Shown here in pieces: positions 1-11,450 of a stretch of 64,000 nt of DNA (position 1 is the first letter of the stretch; each line of letters starts with the position of its first letter). A program made the translations under genes and the position numbers. The notes beneath the pieces are model-generated. The model did no database searches. It was not told where the DNA came from and saw nothing but the letters and a program-made list of their open reading frames with translations. The DNA comes from Cocos nucifera (Eukaryota; Streptophyta; Magnoliopsida; Arecales; Arecaceae): contig QRFJ01000382.1 in assembly GCA_006176705.1 (NCBI GenBank), forward strand, positions 372,001 through 436,000. The letters run 5' to 3'.

Positions 1-887
1 GGGAAGAAGATCTATAGAGATAGATCTAAAAGGATGCTTGGTATATCTCAATCCACGTACATAAAAATTATACTAAAGAAGTTCAACATGGAGAATTCCA
101 AAAAGAACTATCTTTCGATAGGTCAAAGAATTTCTCTCTCAAAGAAGGATTGTCCGACAACTACTGAAGAGAGAGAGCATATGAGTAGAATCCTATATCC
201 TTCAGTAGTAGGGTCTATTATGTATGCAATGATATGTATGAGAACAGATATGGCATACTCACTAGGAGTGGCGAGTAGATACCAATCTAATCCTAGAAAA
301 AACTTACTAGAAGGTGGTTAAATCCATCCTTAAGTAATTGAGAAATACTAAGGACCAATGGTTGATTTATAGTGAGTTAGATCTGAAGCTTATGGGGTTT
401 ACAGACTCCAACTTTTAATCTAACCATGATGATAGTAAAAGTGTGTCGGGATATATCTTTACTCTAAATGGTTGAGCCATCTACTAGAAAAATTCTAACC
501 AGCATACCATGGCTGACTATGTTTGCGAAGTGGAGTACATAGCAGCATCAAATGCAGCAAAGGAAGCTATGTAGCTAAGAAAGTTCATCATCGAGCTCGA
601 AGTAGCATCCTCCATTGATGGTCCAGTCCTACTTTATTGCAACAGCACTGGCGCTATAGCTCAAGCAAACGAACCAAAGGCATACCTGCAGACAAAGCAC
701 ATTCCGTGCTACTTTCATTTGGTTCATGAAATCATGGATTGTAGTGATATCGACCTTTAGAAGATCGACGAAAAGGAGAACCTAGCCGACCCCTTCACTA
801 AAGCCCTAGCAATCAAGGAGTTCGGCAACCATAAGTCAAAGATGCGTATTAGATACTGTGCCAAGTGGCTTTAAGATAAGTGAGAGT
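1..887 (+). pseudogene. Ty1/copia pol 3' end: RT C-terminus and RNase H, decayed
   Basis: The reading frame at 34-321 gives the C-terminal part of a copia reverse transcriptase, with LGISQSTYIK and then the SIMYAM and MRTDMAYS block seen in BARE/Angela elements. After 321 the frame is lost, but RNase H landmarks can still be read: a VEYIAASNAAKEA-like stretch near 533-575 and NLADPFTKAL at about 779-810. RNase H would remove the RNA strand during reverse transcription. Several in-frame stops (for example near 320 and 757) make it non-functional. The block ends just before an LTR at 888, so it is the 3' end of an element whose 5' part lies left of the window. The lineage name is inferred from motif resemblance. 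Confidence 0.85.
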
Positions 888-3365
888 TGTTGAAAATTGT
901 GTCCCAAAGCTAATCGTCAGCCTATTGATGGTTGAGCTATTTTATAATTAAAATTAATTTATTAATTAATCAAAATATTTTGACATCTTTTTCATCATAA
1001 GTTTACATCTTCTAATGAACTTCATTATTGTGATGAAGTCCTTAGGACTGTTTAGTTTCGATAAAGAGAGGATTTATCGATTAGTTCTTAAATTTGTTCA
1101 CGATCAAATGGTAGGCTGTTAATTAGGACAACAGTGTCTATCAAGCATAGGTCGCTATATGTCATATAGATCAGTTGTCCTCTTAACCAAGGAGTGTGGA
1201 GACACTGGTATGGCATACGGGTGAGATGTATGGGTACATCGTCATTGAATGTGACCAACTCCAAAGCATTCTATTATTGAGAATATCTCTGATGGGATAT
1301 CGATATAAGTATCCCTTAGATCTAAGATCACTACAGTAACTTGCAAGCAACTCACTATGCTTTGGTATCGGACTAACTAAATTTTTGATTTAGTAATGAA
1401 AGGCTTCTAGGCATAGTCAAGTACTTACGAAGTTGGAGTGTGATCAAGATGGAATTGACCACTCCAAGTGTTGGAGAAGAATGTATCACTATATTTCAAT
1501 ATAGCAAAATCTTGGCCAGGGTAATTCATCAGATGGATTTGATATTTTAAAATATAATGTGGACAACCTGATTAGAGTTGATAGTTGAACTCTGAGGTGT
1601 CCTACGAGCATTGTGGTCAAGGGGATGAATTATATGAAAACTATATCCGCATGGGTTCTAAGGATGGTGTTCTACACGTTCGACCAATCCGACCATTGGG
1701 TATCATTGCTAGATGGTCACTTTGATTGATATAAAAATTTATTTCTATGCTACCAGCTTAGGTTCAGACTTATGAGGTCACACATATTCGAGCTTACAAT
1801 CTTATCGGATGGTTGATCAACGATTAAGAATCATTCTAGGATTAAACAATCAATACAATTGGTGTTTAACCTAGTGCAAGTGTTATAGGAGGATTGATTA
1901 GCAATTGGATTGCTAATTAGCTTAATTTGAATAAGCCAATACACTAAGATTAAGTCTAATTAAATATGATTTAATTAGATTTAATTTGGGCTTGATTGGA
2001 TCAAGTTTAATTGGTTTATTGGATAAGCCAAATGCAAGGATGAACTAGTCCTAGTCTAACTAAGACTCGGATTAACCTAATTTTCTAATTTGATTAGAAA
2101 ATAAATTAAAATTAAATCTAATTTAATATAATTTAATTAGGTTCTTAAATAGATTAGTACCTTATTTAATTGGATTAGTTTAATCTTGATTTTATTTGGT
2201 TAAAAGATCTTATTTGATCAAGTCAAAATAGGAGTCCTAGTGTGACTAGGATTCCCTACCACTTGTGCCACTTAATCCTCACACCCCACGCCTTTTTTGT
2301 TTTATTTCTTACGTAAAAGTTCTCCACTTCCAAGGCTTCTCATGCTCTCTTTCTCTCTTCCTTTACTCATAATGCAATTTATTGGAAGACCAAGTCAAAA
2401 GAGGAGTTAGTTTTGCTTAGGATTCTATGAGATAGAATCCTTATTGACCAAAACAACTTTCCTTGAGTGCCGCCCCCTCTTTTAATTAATTTTTCTCTTA
2501 TTCCATGAAAATAATCTCCCTTTTTGTGCACCCTCCCTTGCTTGTCCATGCCAATAATTGTGGAGGAGGCGCCCAACCCAACAACTTCTCATGTTTGGAT
2601 ATTCCTAGTCTAGGATTTTGATCTAACTTGGACTCTTCTTTTTCTCTATTTATTGGATAAATTTTTTTCTAATTTTTTTATGAAATATAAATCTTTAGAA
2701 GAGGTTTGGGGTGTGCAAAAATCAAAGGAAGAGGGTCCTTGGGCATAGGGGTTCCATAGGCACCAAGCTAGGTGTCTAGGTAAGAGAAAAGAGAAGAAGA
2801 AGAGGGTCTTCTTCTAGGGCTATTTTATTTTCAATCTCTCCTTTTTCTGAGTTTTTTCTGAGAGAGTCTCAGATCAGTAAAGTCTCATCTTTCTTTTTAT
2901 ATTTTGGAGAGTACAAATTTTGAGGAAGGGAGCATTGGATCGACCATCGAAAAAGAATCAGCATAGTACTAGTATGCCATGCTGATTTCCTACATCGAAC
3001 TTTAGATTAAAGATCGTAGGCTCGTGTGGATGACTCCTAGAGGCCAGATGCATGTGTGGCTCATGACTTCATTCTTAAGCCTGGATCAGCAAGTTAGAAT
3101 GATTAACTTGCTCAGGTAATAGATCTGATCTATTAATTTCGTACCTACATTTGATGTAGTGTAGATCTAGCTTGATTTAATTAACCTTTTACTTTCTTAT
3201 TTGATTTTAATTTTTGATTTAATATCATATCTTGATCATGTAATAGATTTGAGATCTAGATATTTATATATTTATTTAAATAAATATTTAATTTATTTAA
3301 GTCTTTTGCTGCAAGATCTTGAAAAAGTTTTCAAGATCTAATTGTAAAACTCTAGATCTAGTTCC
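888..3365 (+). mobile_element. LTR of level-1 copia element (Angela-like), tail missing
   Basis: The LTR opens with TGTTGAAAATTGTGTCC directly after a purine-rich tract (GATAAGTGAGAG). It is collinear with the LTR at 3654-6146, which begins TGTTGGAAAATGTGTC. It stops at CTAGATCTAGTTCC (3352-3365), about ten bases short of the TTTCCAACA end seen in the other copy. The expected PBS after it is absent. It carries pol on its left and leader on its right, so it joins the end of one internal region to the start of another. No coding content is seen. Confidence 0.8.
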
Positions 3366-3653
3366 TTCAGTCTATGTCTTTAATTAGAGCAAATGGACCT
3401 GGTTGTGGCTTAATAGTTAAGACTAAATTATTAGATTGATCAAATTAAAACTAATTAATCAGTTGGTGTCTAAGATAAATTGGACAGTCTTGATCAGTAG
3501 TTTTGAATTAGGAGTTACTCACATAGATTCGGTCTATAACGAGTTAATAGCATATGCCCCACACCGATCTCACTTACTTGATCGATATGGTGGATTAGAT
3601 TTTGATTAGATCATTTGATAATTCCAGCTGACCCATGCTAATAAGGTAAATCA
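3366..3653 (+). other. Copia leader remnant
   Basis: This stretch aligns with the 5' leader of the level-2 element at about 7060-7355, sharing phrases such as CAGTTGGTGTCTAAGATAA and GCTGACCCATG. Compared with that leader, the LTR tail, the PBS and roughly 0.9 kb of upstream leader are missing. It is noncoding and is cut off by the LTR at 3654 after GGTAAATCA. Confidence 0.75.
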
Positions 3654-6146
3654 TGTTGGAAAATGTGTCATAAAGCCAATCAATAGCCTATTGACGGTTG
3701 TGCTATCTTGTAATTATAATTAATTTATTAATAAATAAAATAAATATTTTAGCTTTTTCATCATAAAGCTACATCTTCTAATGAACTTCATTATTGTGAT
3801 GAAATTCTTAGGACTATTTAGTTTTGATAAAGAGAGAATTTATTAATTAGTCCTTAAACTATTTACGATCAAATGATACGCTGTTAATTAGGATGATAAT
3901 GTTTATCAAGAATAGGTCATTGTATGCCATATAGGTTGGTTATCCTCTTAACCAAGAAGTGTGGAGATGCTGATATGATATATAAGTGAGATGTAAGAGT
4001 ACATTATAACTAAACATGATTAACTCCAGAGCATTCTGCTATCGAGAATTGCTCTAATGGGATATAGGTATAACTATCCCTTTGACCTGAGATCATCATA
4101 GTGGCTTGCAAGCAACTCACTGTACTTTGATACTAGACTAGCTGAATTTTTAATTCAATAATAGAAGATTTTTGGGCACAGTCAAGTACTTGCAAAGTTA
4201 ATGAGTGATCAAGATGAAATTGACCACTCCAAGAGTTAAAGAAAAATGCATCACTGTATTTCAATATAGCAAAAACTTGGCCAGGATAATCCATGAGATG
4301 GATTTGATATTTTAAAATACAATATGGATGACTTAATCAAGGTTCATAGTTAAACTCTGAGGTGTCCTATGAGTATTTAGGTCAAGGGGATGAATTATAT
4401 GAAAACTATATCCACATGGATGCTAAGGATGATGTTCTATACATTTGACCTATCCGACCGTTGGTTACTATTGCTAGATGGTCACTTTGATTGATATAAA
4501 AATTTATTTTTATACTATCAATTTAGGTTTCAACCTATGAGGTTACAAACATAAGAGTTCTCGATCTGATCAAATGGTTGATCGATGATTAAGAATCATT
4601 CTAGGATTAAACAATCAATATGATTGATGTTTAACCTAGTGCAAATGTTATAGGAGGATTGATTAACAATTGGATTGCTAATTAACTTAATTTGATTAAG
4701 CCTGAGAGCTGAGATTAAGTTAAATTAGATATGATTTAATTAGATTTGATTTGGGCTTGATTGGATCAAGTTTAATTAGTTTATTGGATGAGCTAATTGC
4801 CAAGAAAAATTAGTCCTAGTTCAATTAGGACTTGTATCAATCCAATTTCTAATTTGATTAAAAATTAAAGTAGAATTAAATATAATTTAATTTTATTTAA
4901 TTAGGCTCTTAGTTGGAGTAAGACCTATTCTAATTAGGTTGAATTAATTTTGATTTAATTTGGCTCAAAGATCTTGTTTGACCAAGTTAAATTAGAAATC
5001 TTAGTGTGACTAGGACTTCTCTCCTTGAGCCACATGGGTCTCCATGCCTCTCCTCATGCCCTTCCTTGGTTTATGCATGAACTTCTCTACACCAAGAGAC
5101 TCTCACGTGCGCCCCCCTTGCTCCACTTCTTTCTTACATGGTAAGTTGTTGAGGACCAAGTCAATTTTGGTTAGATGATTTGAATTCAAACTCTATTTGA
5201 TAGAGTTTGTTGGAATCAAAATACCTATCCTTTTGTGCCACCAACCATCCTATTTTTCCTCTAAAATTTTTGGTGGAAATAGTGGAGTTTTTGTGCACCA
5301 TACCCAGCTGGTCCATGCCTAAAAAGGAGGGGGCGCCCAAGAGTTGGGTGCCCCAAATCTTGCCCTTTTTGGACATTCCTTGCTAGGTATTTGACCTAGA
5401 GAAGGATTGATCCATATCTGTCTATTTAAGGGATCTTTGGACCTGATTTTTTGGGTGATTCCAATTTTAAGATAGAGACTTTTAGGCATGGGAAAAGCTA
5501 GGTGTGGAAACCCTTAGGCATTGGGTTTTGAGAAGACACAAACCTAGTGTCTTGATAAGAGAAATAAGGAAGAAGAAAGGTTCTTCTTCTAGGATTTTCT
5601 TCTAGATCTATTTCCTTCATCTTTTGTGAGCTTTTGAAAGGAGTCTTTGCTTCACAAATATTCTTCCTCATCTTTTGAAAGTTTGAGAGTCTAAGATTCA
5701 AAGAAGAAAGATCCAGATTGACCATTGAAGAAGGATCAGTACAGTACTAGCATACTGTGCTGATTTTCAGCTATCAGATTTTTTATCAATGATCGAGGGC
5801 TCTGTGGATATCCTATAGAGGTTGGACATGTGTGCACCTTGGAGAAGAGACCTTAGCCCTAGATTAGCAAGCTAGAAAGTCTAACTTGCAAAGCTAAGGA
5901 TGATTTGATCTCCTTGATTCATGTCTAGATCTAATCTAGTGTAGTTTGATGTTGACATGATCAACATGTATTCTTCTAATCTTTTAATTTTTGATTTAAT
6001 TGCATGCTTAAATCATGTGATAGGATCCTAGATCTAGGGCTCTTTCTTATATTATTCATGAATTAATATGATTAATTCATCTCTTTTGCTGTATGTTTGA
6101 AAAAGTTTCAAAATATTACCCTGAAACGCTAGATCTATTTCCAACA
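3654..6146 (+). mobile_element. 5' LTR of level-2 copia element
   Basis: The ends are inverted repeats: TGTTGGAAA at the start and TTTCCAACA at the end, followed two bases later by a PBS. The length is 2493 bp. The first 900 or so bases are closely related to the LTR at 888 and to the U3 parts of the minus-strand Angela-like LTRs in this window. Short frames inside it are broken or unrelated between copies, so I regard it as noncoding. Confidence 0.9.
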
Positions 6147-6148
6147 AT

Positions 6149-6160
6149 TGGTATTAGAGC
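6149..6160 (+). promoter_or_regulatory. Primer-binding site, initiator tRNA-Met type
   Basis: TGGTATTAGAGC lies two bases after the LTR end. The usual plant copia PBS complementary to initiator tRNA-Met is TGGTATCAGAGC, so there is one mismatch. It marks the direction of this element as +. Confidence 0.85.
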
Positions 6161-6252
6161 TTCGATTCTTTATTACATAACTTATGATGTATGTTTATAT
6201 TATTTTTTAGATTAGATCTAAATTATAATCAATTTAAATCTAAAATAAAAAA

Positions 6253-6334
6253 TGGATTACACAAACTGATTATAAGGTTGTCCTGCTGTAAGATTTACCT
6301 CTTATGGTGGAGAGGTTATCCTAGTTCGTGTAGA
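6253..6334 (+). other. Leader structured module, copy 1
   Basis: The core AAGGTTGTCCTGCTGTAAG is followed by a pyrimidine-rich segment and AGAGGTTATCCTAG. Flanking arms ACACAAACT (6260-6268) and AGTTCGTGT (6323-6331) pair with one mismatch. It corresponds to the better preserved copies at 15569-15651 and 15781-15857, which are in reverse orientation. The inner hairpin is partly decayed here. Confidence 0.6.
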
Positions 6335-6426
6335 TATAATATAAATCATAAATTTATTAGATGTGATCTAAATTTATTTATAATTTATTAGATATAAAAT
6401 ATATTTAAATATAAAAATAATTTTTT

Positions 6427-6510
6427 TAGATTATACGGACTGATCTTATAAGGTTATCCTAGTGTAAAATTTATCCCTTGCAGTGAAAAGATTGTCGTAG
6501 TACATGTTAA
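6427..6510 (+). other. Leader structured module, copy 2
   Basis: A second copy of the same module, about 175 bases after the first, containing TATAAGGTTATCCTAGTGTAA and CCCTTGCAGTG. The arms are more degraded than in copy 1. Two copies in the same leader mirror the arrangement in the inner minus-strand element. Confidence 0.55.
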
Positions 6511-7350
6511 TCTAAAATCTTGATCATAAAATTTTAGATTAGATCTAAAAAATTTTATGATCTGATTAAAAATATTTTAATTTAATTTTTTATCATCACT
6601 AATATGTTAGATTTGATCTAAGGTGTTTTATAATTGATTGGAATCGAAATAGTTTCAATTACATGAACATGTTTAGATTAGATCTAAAGTAGTTCCATAT
6701 CTATTTTATTTGCATATTGATTATGAATCAAATATACAACTGGTTAGTAGAACCATGTTATAAAAATATTTTACAAACATGAAAATCATTTTCGAAATGC
6801 CAAATCCTAACCCTTAGCCCAAAACTTAATTAAAAATTATGAGTTGATTGATTAGGATCTAAGATTGTGAATTGAAGATCCTAAGATACAAATCATAACA
6901 CTTGGATTAATGGTTAGTGGAAATTAGGTCCATTAATTGGGTTAGACCTAAGGTTAGATTAAAGAATGGACTTAATTAGAAAATTGACTAAATCTAATCA
7001 ATGTTGCTATAGATTAGGTCAAAGATTCTTTAGATCAATTATAATAGTTGTGGTTGGTCAAGTCCATGTCTTTAACGAGAACTAAGATGGACTTGATTCT
7101 TGGCTACGCAGTTTAGCATAAATTATTAGGTTGATCTAATCAAAACTAATTAACCAGTTGGTGTCTAAGATAAGTCTAGCAATCTAGATTAGTGGTTTTT
7201 AATTGGCACTCCATTAATCTAGCCATTTTTATGGTATCTAAGACAAGCTTTGGTAGATCCTCCCATCGATCTAACTTACCTAATCATCTTGGTGAAATTA
7301 TATTTTGATCAGATCACTTGACAATTTGAGCTGACCCATGTTAGCTAGGT

Positions 7351-7355
7351 AAATC
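7351..7355. repeat. Target-site duplication AAATC, left copy (Sirevirus)
   Basis: AAATC at 7351-7355 and again at 27944-27948 flank the Sirevirus. Related leaders without the insert (for example the reverse copy near 14650) read through with a single AAATCAGT-like sequence. Confidence 0.85.
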
Positions 7356-8417
7356 TATTGCCCAAGGATGGCTTCCCAAGAGGTGGGGTGAATTGGATAT
7401 TTTAAAATTTAGCTTAAGATGTGAGAAATTTAGACTAATCAAGGGCTTAAATTAAACAAGCTATATAATGTGAAGTGAATAAAAGTAATAAGACAGAAAC
7501 ACACAATCACAAGCACAATAATTTTATAGTGATTCGGTGCCAAACTCAGTACCTACGTCCACTTCCTAAGTAAACCACTTAGGAACTCAACTATAATTAT
7601 TTAGCTTGATTACAGTCTGATTGTTTTACTTGGGCTCATAATCCAACCCAGTTGGTTTAGATCTTGACTCACCAACCACAACCATACAATGATTATTTTT
7701 TTGGGCTAACAATCAACCCCGATTGATTTTGTTCTAGGCCTACCAATGTAACCTTACAACATCTAACTCTAGGCTTGGACCAACTCAAGTTTCTCACCCC
7801 AAGAAACTTGAAATAAAAGGAAGAGTACAAGAAAATTAAAACAAACTCAATGAAGCTTATGAGAAGAAAATCTGGGCAGATTTGCTTGATGGGTTGATGT
7901 CTTCTCTTGAATGCTTTAGGAAAGTAGAAAGTAATCTTCAATAGCAATGCCCTGACTTCTCTTGGATTGAGGATGTTGGAAGGACAAATGTTTGTCTAGA
8001 TGTCACTCCTTTTTCATAATATTTCTCACACACTTGAATGCTCTGAAAAACTATTTGGAAGCTCTTTTTATAAGTTCAAAAGTCTCATCTCTTTTTCCAA
8101 ATATTTTCTTAAGTATCTTTGAGGTTTTCCACCATTACAAGTAAGCTAGGAGGGCTTCTGAAAGTGATCTAGCCATTGAAAGATCGAAAATTGCCATTAA
8201 AAGGCATGTGGAGTGAAAAAATTGTGAAACTGAAAACTAGCCATTACAGGCACTGGGCCGGCTCAGTTTTTAACTAGATCAGCTCAATTCAGATAGGGTA
8301 GGCTCAGTTTTTAGCTGGGTTAGCTTAGTCTCAGATATCCCAAAATATCTATTTCTATCATCTTCTATTTTTTGAGATTGGGATAGCTACTTTTCTGATT
8401 GGGTCGGCCGTTGTCAT
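7356..8417 (-). mobile_element. Sirevirus 3' LTR, part 1
   Basis: It aligns with 26472-27517 of the 5' LTR, starting TATTGCCCAAGGATGG against TGTTGCCCAAGGATGG. It is cut at GTTGTCAT by the inner copia. The remaining part is at 19003-19414. The 84-residue open frame at 7693-7947 has a counterpart at 26809-27063 but shows no sign of selection (see rejected items). Confidence 0.88.
8413..8417. repeat. Target-site duplication GTCAT/GTCAC of inner copia
   Basis: GTCAT here pairs with GTCAC at 19003-19007. The uninterrupted 5' LTR of the host Sirevirus reads GGTTGTCACTAG near 27518, which shows that GTCAC is the original target and the left copy has one C-to-T change. Confidence 0.85.
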
Positions 8418-11400
8418 TAATAAGAAATATGCAGGGTTTCATACATAGATTTTAAAACTTTTTCGAAATGTAGAGTAGCGGAAGACATAGATTAAACTAT
8501 TTAATCTACAACATGCATGTAATCAAATTACAAAATCCTACATCAAGAATTTATAACATGTTATGATGCAAATATAAATCTAAAATTAAATTAATCATAA
8601 GTGGTATTGATCATATCAATACCTAGATCTAGAATAATTCTAGAACTAATCCTAAATCATATCTAAGTCTGGAAGAGATCAGATCTCTTACCTTCGTATG
8701 GGTCGAGAACTTCGTAGTTGAATCCGTTGTTTCCTTTAGAGCCGCACATGCATCCAGTCTCTATAGGTGATCCACACGAACCTGTAACATAGATCGGAGG
8801 TTCGTCGAATGAAGATCCGCTCAAAGTGTTAGCTTCTTATGGATCCCTCCTGATGGTTCATCAAATATATGTTCTTCGGATCTCTTGGACAATCGAAGAG
8901 ATGAAGAACATAAGGAGGAATAAGGGAGGAATCCAACCCTTGGATCTCTCATAAATCAGAAAATAAAAAGACATATGGAAAAAACCTTAGGAGAAGATAA
9001 ATCTTCTCCTTCAGGACGTCAATGGTTGATGTCTTGAAAACATCTATTATGCTAGGTTCAGAGGAGACCTTCTCCTCTGAATTTTTTTCTAATTTTTCAG
9101 ATATCACACTCTCAGATTTTTTCATAAAAATCTCATAAATAAAATTAAGAAGAAGGGCTCTCAAGGAAACTCTAAGAGAAGACCTCTTCTCTTCTTCTTC
9201 TCGCATCAGGATATGATCAGATCATGTCCAAAAATGATCACCATGCCCCAACACCTTGGAGCATAGATTCCATGCCCTCTTCCTCTCTCTCTCTTAGATC
9301 TTTATCATATAAAAATTATATAAAATAATGAAGAAGAAGATACTCAGAAAAAAAATAAAGGGAAGATAATCTTCTCTTACCTTTGTGCCTTCATGACATC
9401 AATGATTGATGTCCAAGTGAAGACCTTTTCTCTAAGGATCTTGCCACCATCTTTCCTCAAGCCCTTCATCTCTCTCTCTCCCTCTCTCACAGATTTTTAT
9501 CATATAAAAATCATAAATAAAATAGAAAGAGAGAAACATAAAAGAAAAATATAAGAGAAGACAATCTTCTCTTACCTTGTCTCTTCAAGACATCAACATT
9601 TGATGTATTAATTGAGGGAACTTCTCCAAGAATCTTGGCACCACAAATCCTCCATGCCTTCTTCTCCTTCTCTTCTAATTTTTTATAATTTTTTTAAGAT
9701 TTTTTACATCCCTAAACCATCTCATAAGAGGTGTCCACCTTTTATTGCAAGACTAGGTCAAAACCTAATCAAAAGAGGACTTCTACGGGGTGTCCAACTC
9801 TTGGACGCCCCTCCCATTTATTTTTTCATGTAACCACTGATTCTCACACACAAAACCAAGAGAAAAAGAGTCAAATAAGATAGAGATGCATGGGTAGAGT
9901 TGGCGCACAAGGGAGGGAGGAGTTTGGGTCAAAAAAGACTCTTCCAAGTAGGAAACAATTTCCAACTTCTAATTTTGACAAAATCAAATTTAAATCCAAT
10001 TCCTGGAAAATCATTTCTTAGGCATTGAAATCATAAAAAAAATCTAGAATTAAAATATGGTGTGGGCTTTCTTAGGCGCAAGTGAAAGAGAGAGAGTCCC
10101 AATCCAACTGGGAGTCCTCTTGTTTAACTAGGTTAAAATTATTTTAAATCTTATTTAAATTAGATTAAATATAATCTAATTAAGAATGATCTTAATCCAA
10201 CTAGGAGCCTAATTAAATCAAGATTTACATCTGATTTAAATTCTAGGTCAATCAGGTGCACCCAAGTCCTAGTCAAACAAGAAATTATTCTTCCCTTGCA
10301 ATTGGCTTATCCAATAAATCATTTAGACTTAATCTAATTAAATATAAATTAATTTTTAATTAAATTTAATTTAATTAGACTTAATCTCAGCCTGATTGCT
10401 CAATCAAATTGACCCAATTAGCAATCCAATTGCTAATCAATCCTCTTGCAATACTTGCATTAGGTCAAACATCAATCGCATTGAATGTTTGACCATGAAA
10501 TGATTCTCAATATTTAATTAACCATTTGATTAGGTTACAAGCCCTAATGTATGTGACCCCATAGGTTCAAACCTAAGTTGGTAGTATAGGAACCAATTTC
10601 TATACCAATCAAAATTACCATCTAGTAATGATTCCCGATGTCCGGATAGGTCGAATGAATGCAAAGCAACATTCTTAGAATCCTGGCCCATGGTTATCCT
10701 ATAATTCATCCCTATAACCAATAATGCTTAAGACAACTTCGAGTATGTTGTCAAACACTCATACAAGTCATCTCTATTGTGTTTCAAAATTTTACAAATT
10801 TTGTGACACCTCACTAGGATTACCCAAGCCTAGGTTTTGCTAAATTGAAACACAGTGAGACATTCTCTTCTTAAGGTTAATCAGGAGTGGTCAATCCCAT
10901 CTTGACTCACACACCAACTCTACAGGTACTTGACTATACTCAGAAACTTTTCATCACCTATATTAGAAATACAGACAGTCCAACACCAAAGTACAGTGAG
11001 TTGCTCATAAATCACCATGGTGATCTTAGATCGGAGGGATACGTATATCAATTAGCCTTAGCTAGCTATTCTTGATAGTAGAATGCTACATTATTCATGT
11101 TCAGTATAGATGTACTTCTATATTTCACCTGGATGTTATACCAGTGTCTTCACACCACTTGGTTATGAGGACAACCAACGCATATGGCATACAGCGACCT
11201 ACACTCGATAAGTTATCATCCTGATTAATAACTTATCATTTGATCGTAAATAATTTAAGAACCATTTAATAAATCCTCTTTTATTGATTGATTATGGTTC
11301 TAAGGATTTCATCATAATTTAGAAGTTCATTTAAGAAAGATAGAATTTTTATGATGAAATAGCTAAATTACTATTATTATTAGATAATTCATATACTAAT

Positions 11401-11450
11401 TCCAATCATCTACTACTTAGATGATTGGCTTTAGGACATATTTCTCAATA
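8418..11450 (-). mobile_element. 3' LTR of inner copia
   Basis: It starts (+ view) TAATAAGAAATATGC and ends TTTCTCAATA at 11450, followed by the complement of a PPT (ACTCCCACTTGG). It aligns along its length with 15942-19002. It contains CT-rich microsatellites near 9285 and 9475 and three related segments in which GAAGA/TCTTC blocks alternate (9000-9600). It holds no convincing gene. Confidence 0.88.

Larger units (their letters stand above)
6147..7355 (+). other. Copia 5' leader, first half
   Basis: A noncoding, AT-rich leader between the PBS and gag. It contains two copies of a structured module (6253-6334 and 6427-6510, listed separately). Its right part is collinear with 3366-3653 and, in reverse complement, with the leaders at 13916-15928 and 53388-55148. 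It breaks at 7355, where the Sirevirus enters, and resumes at 27949. Confidence 0.75.

Noticed and set aside
2379..2576. Short minus-strand frames in the + strand LTRs (2379-2576, 5161-5376, 5498-5725)
   Set aside because: Not collinear between the two related LTRs, no recognisable motif, antisense to the element.
7693..7947. 84-codon sense-strand frame in the Sirevirus 3' LTR, with an equal-length frame at 26809-27063 in the 5' LTR
   Set aside because: Both are open, but 17 of 84 residues differ, so protein similarity is not higher than DNA similarity. That fits a chance frame in copied LTRs rather than a selected gene.
10530..10721. Minus-strand frame with ALHSFDLSGHRESLLDGNFD, also at 18084-18275 and in related form at 49243-49425
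   Set aside because: It lies in the shared U3 of the Angela-like LTRs. In the + strand LTRs (about 1620-1800) the homologous sequence is broken. Conservation is explained by LTR relatedness.
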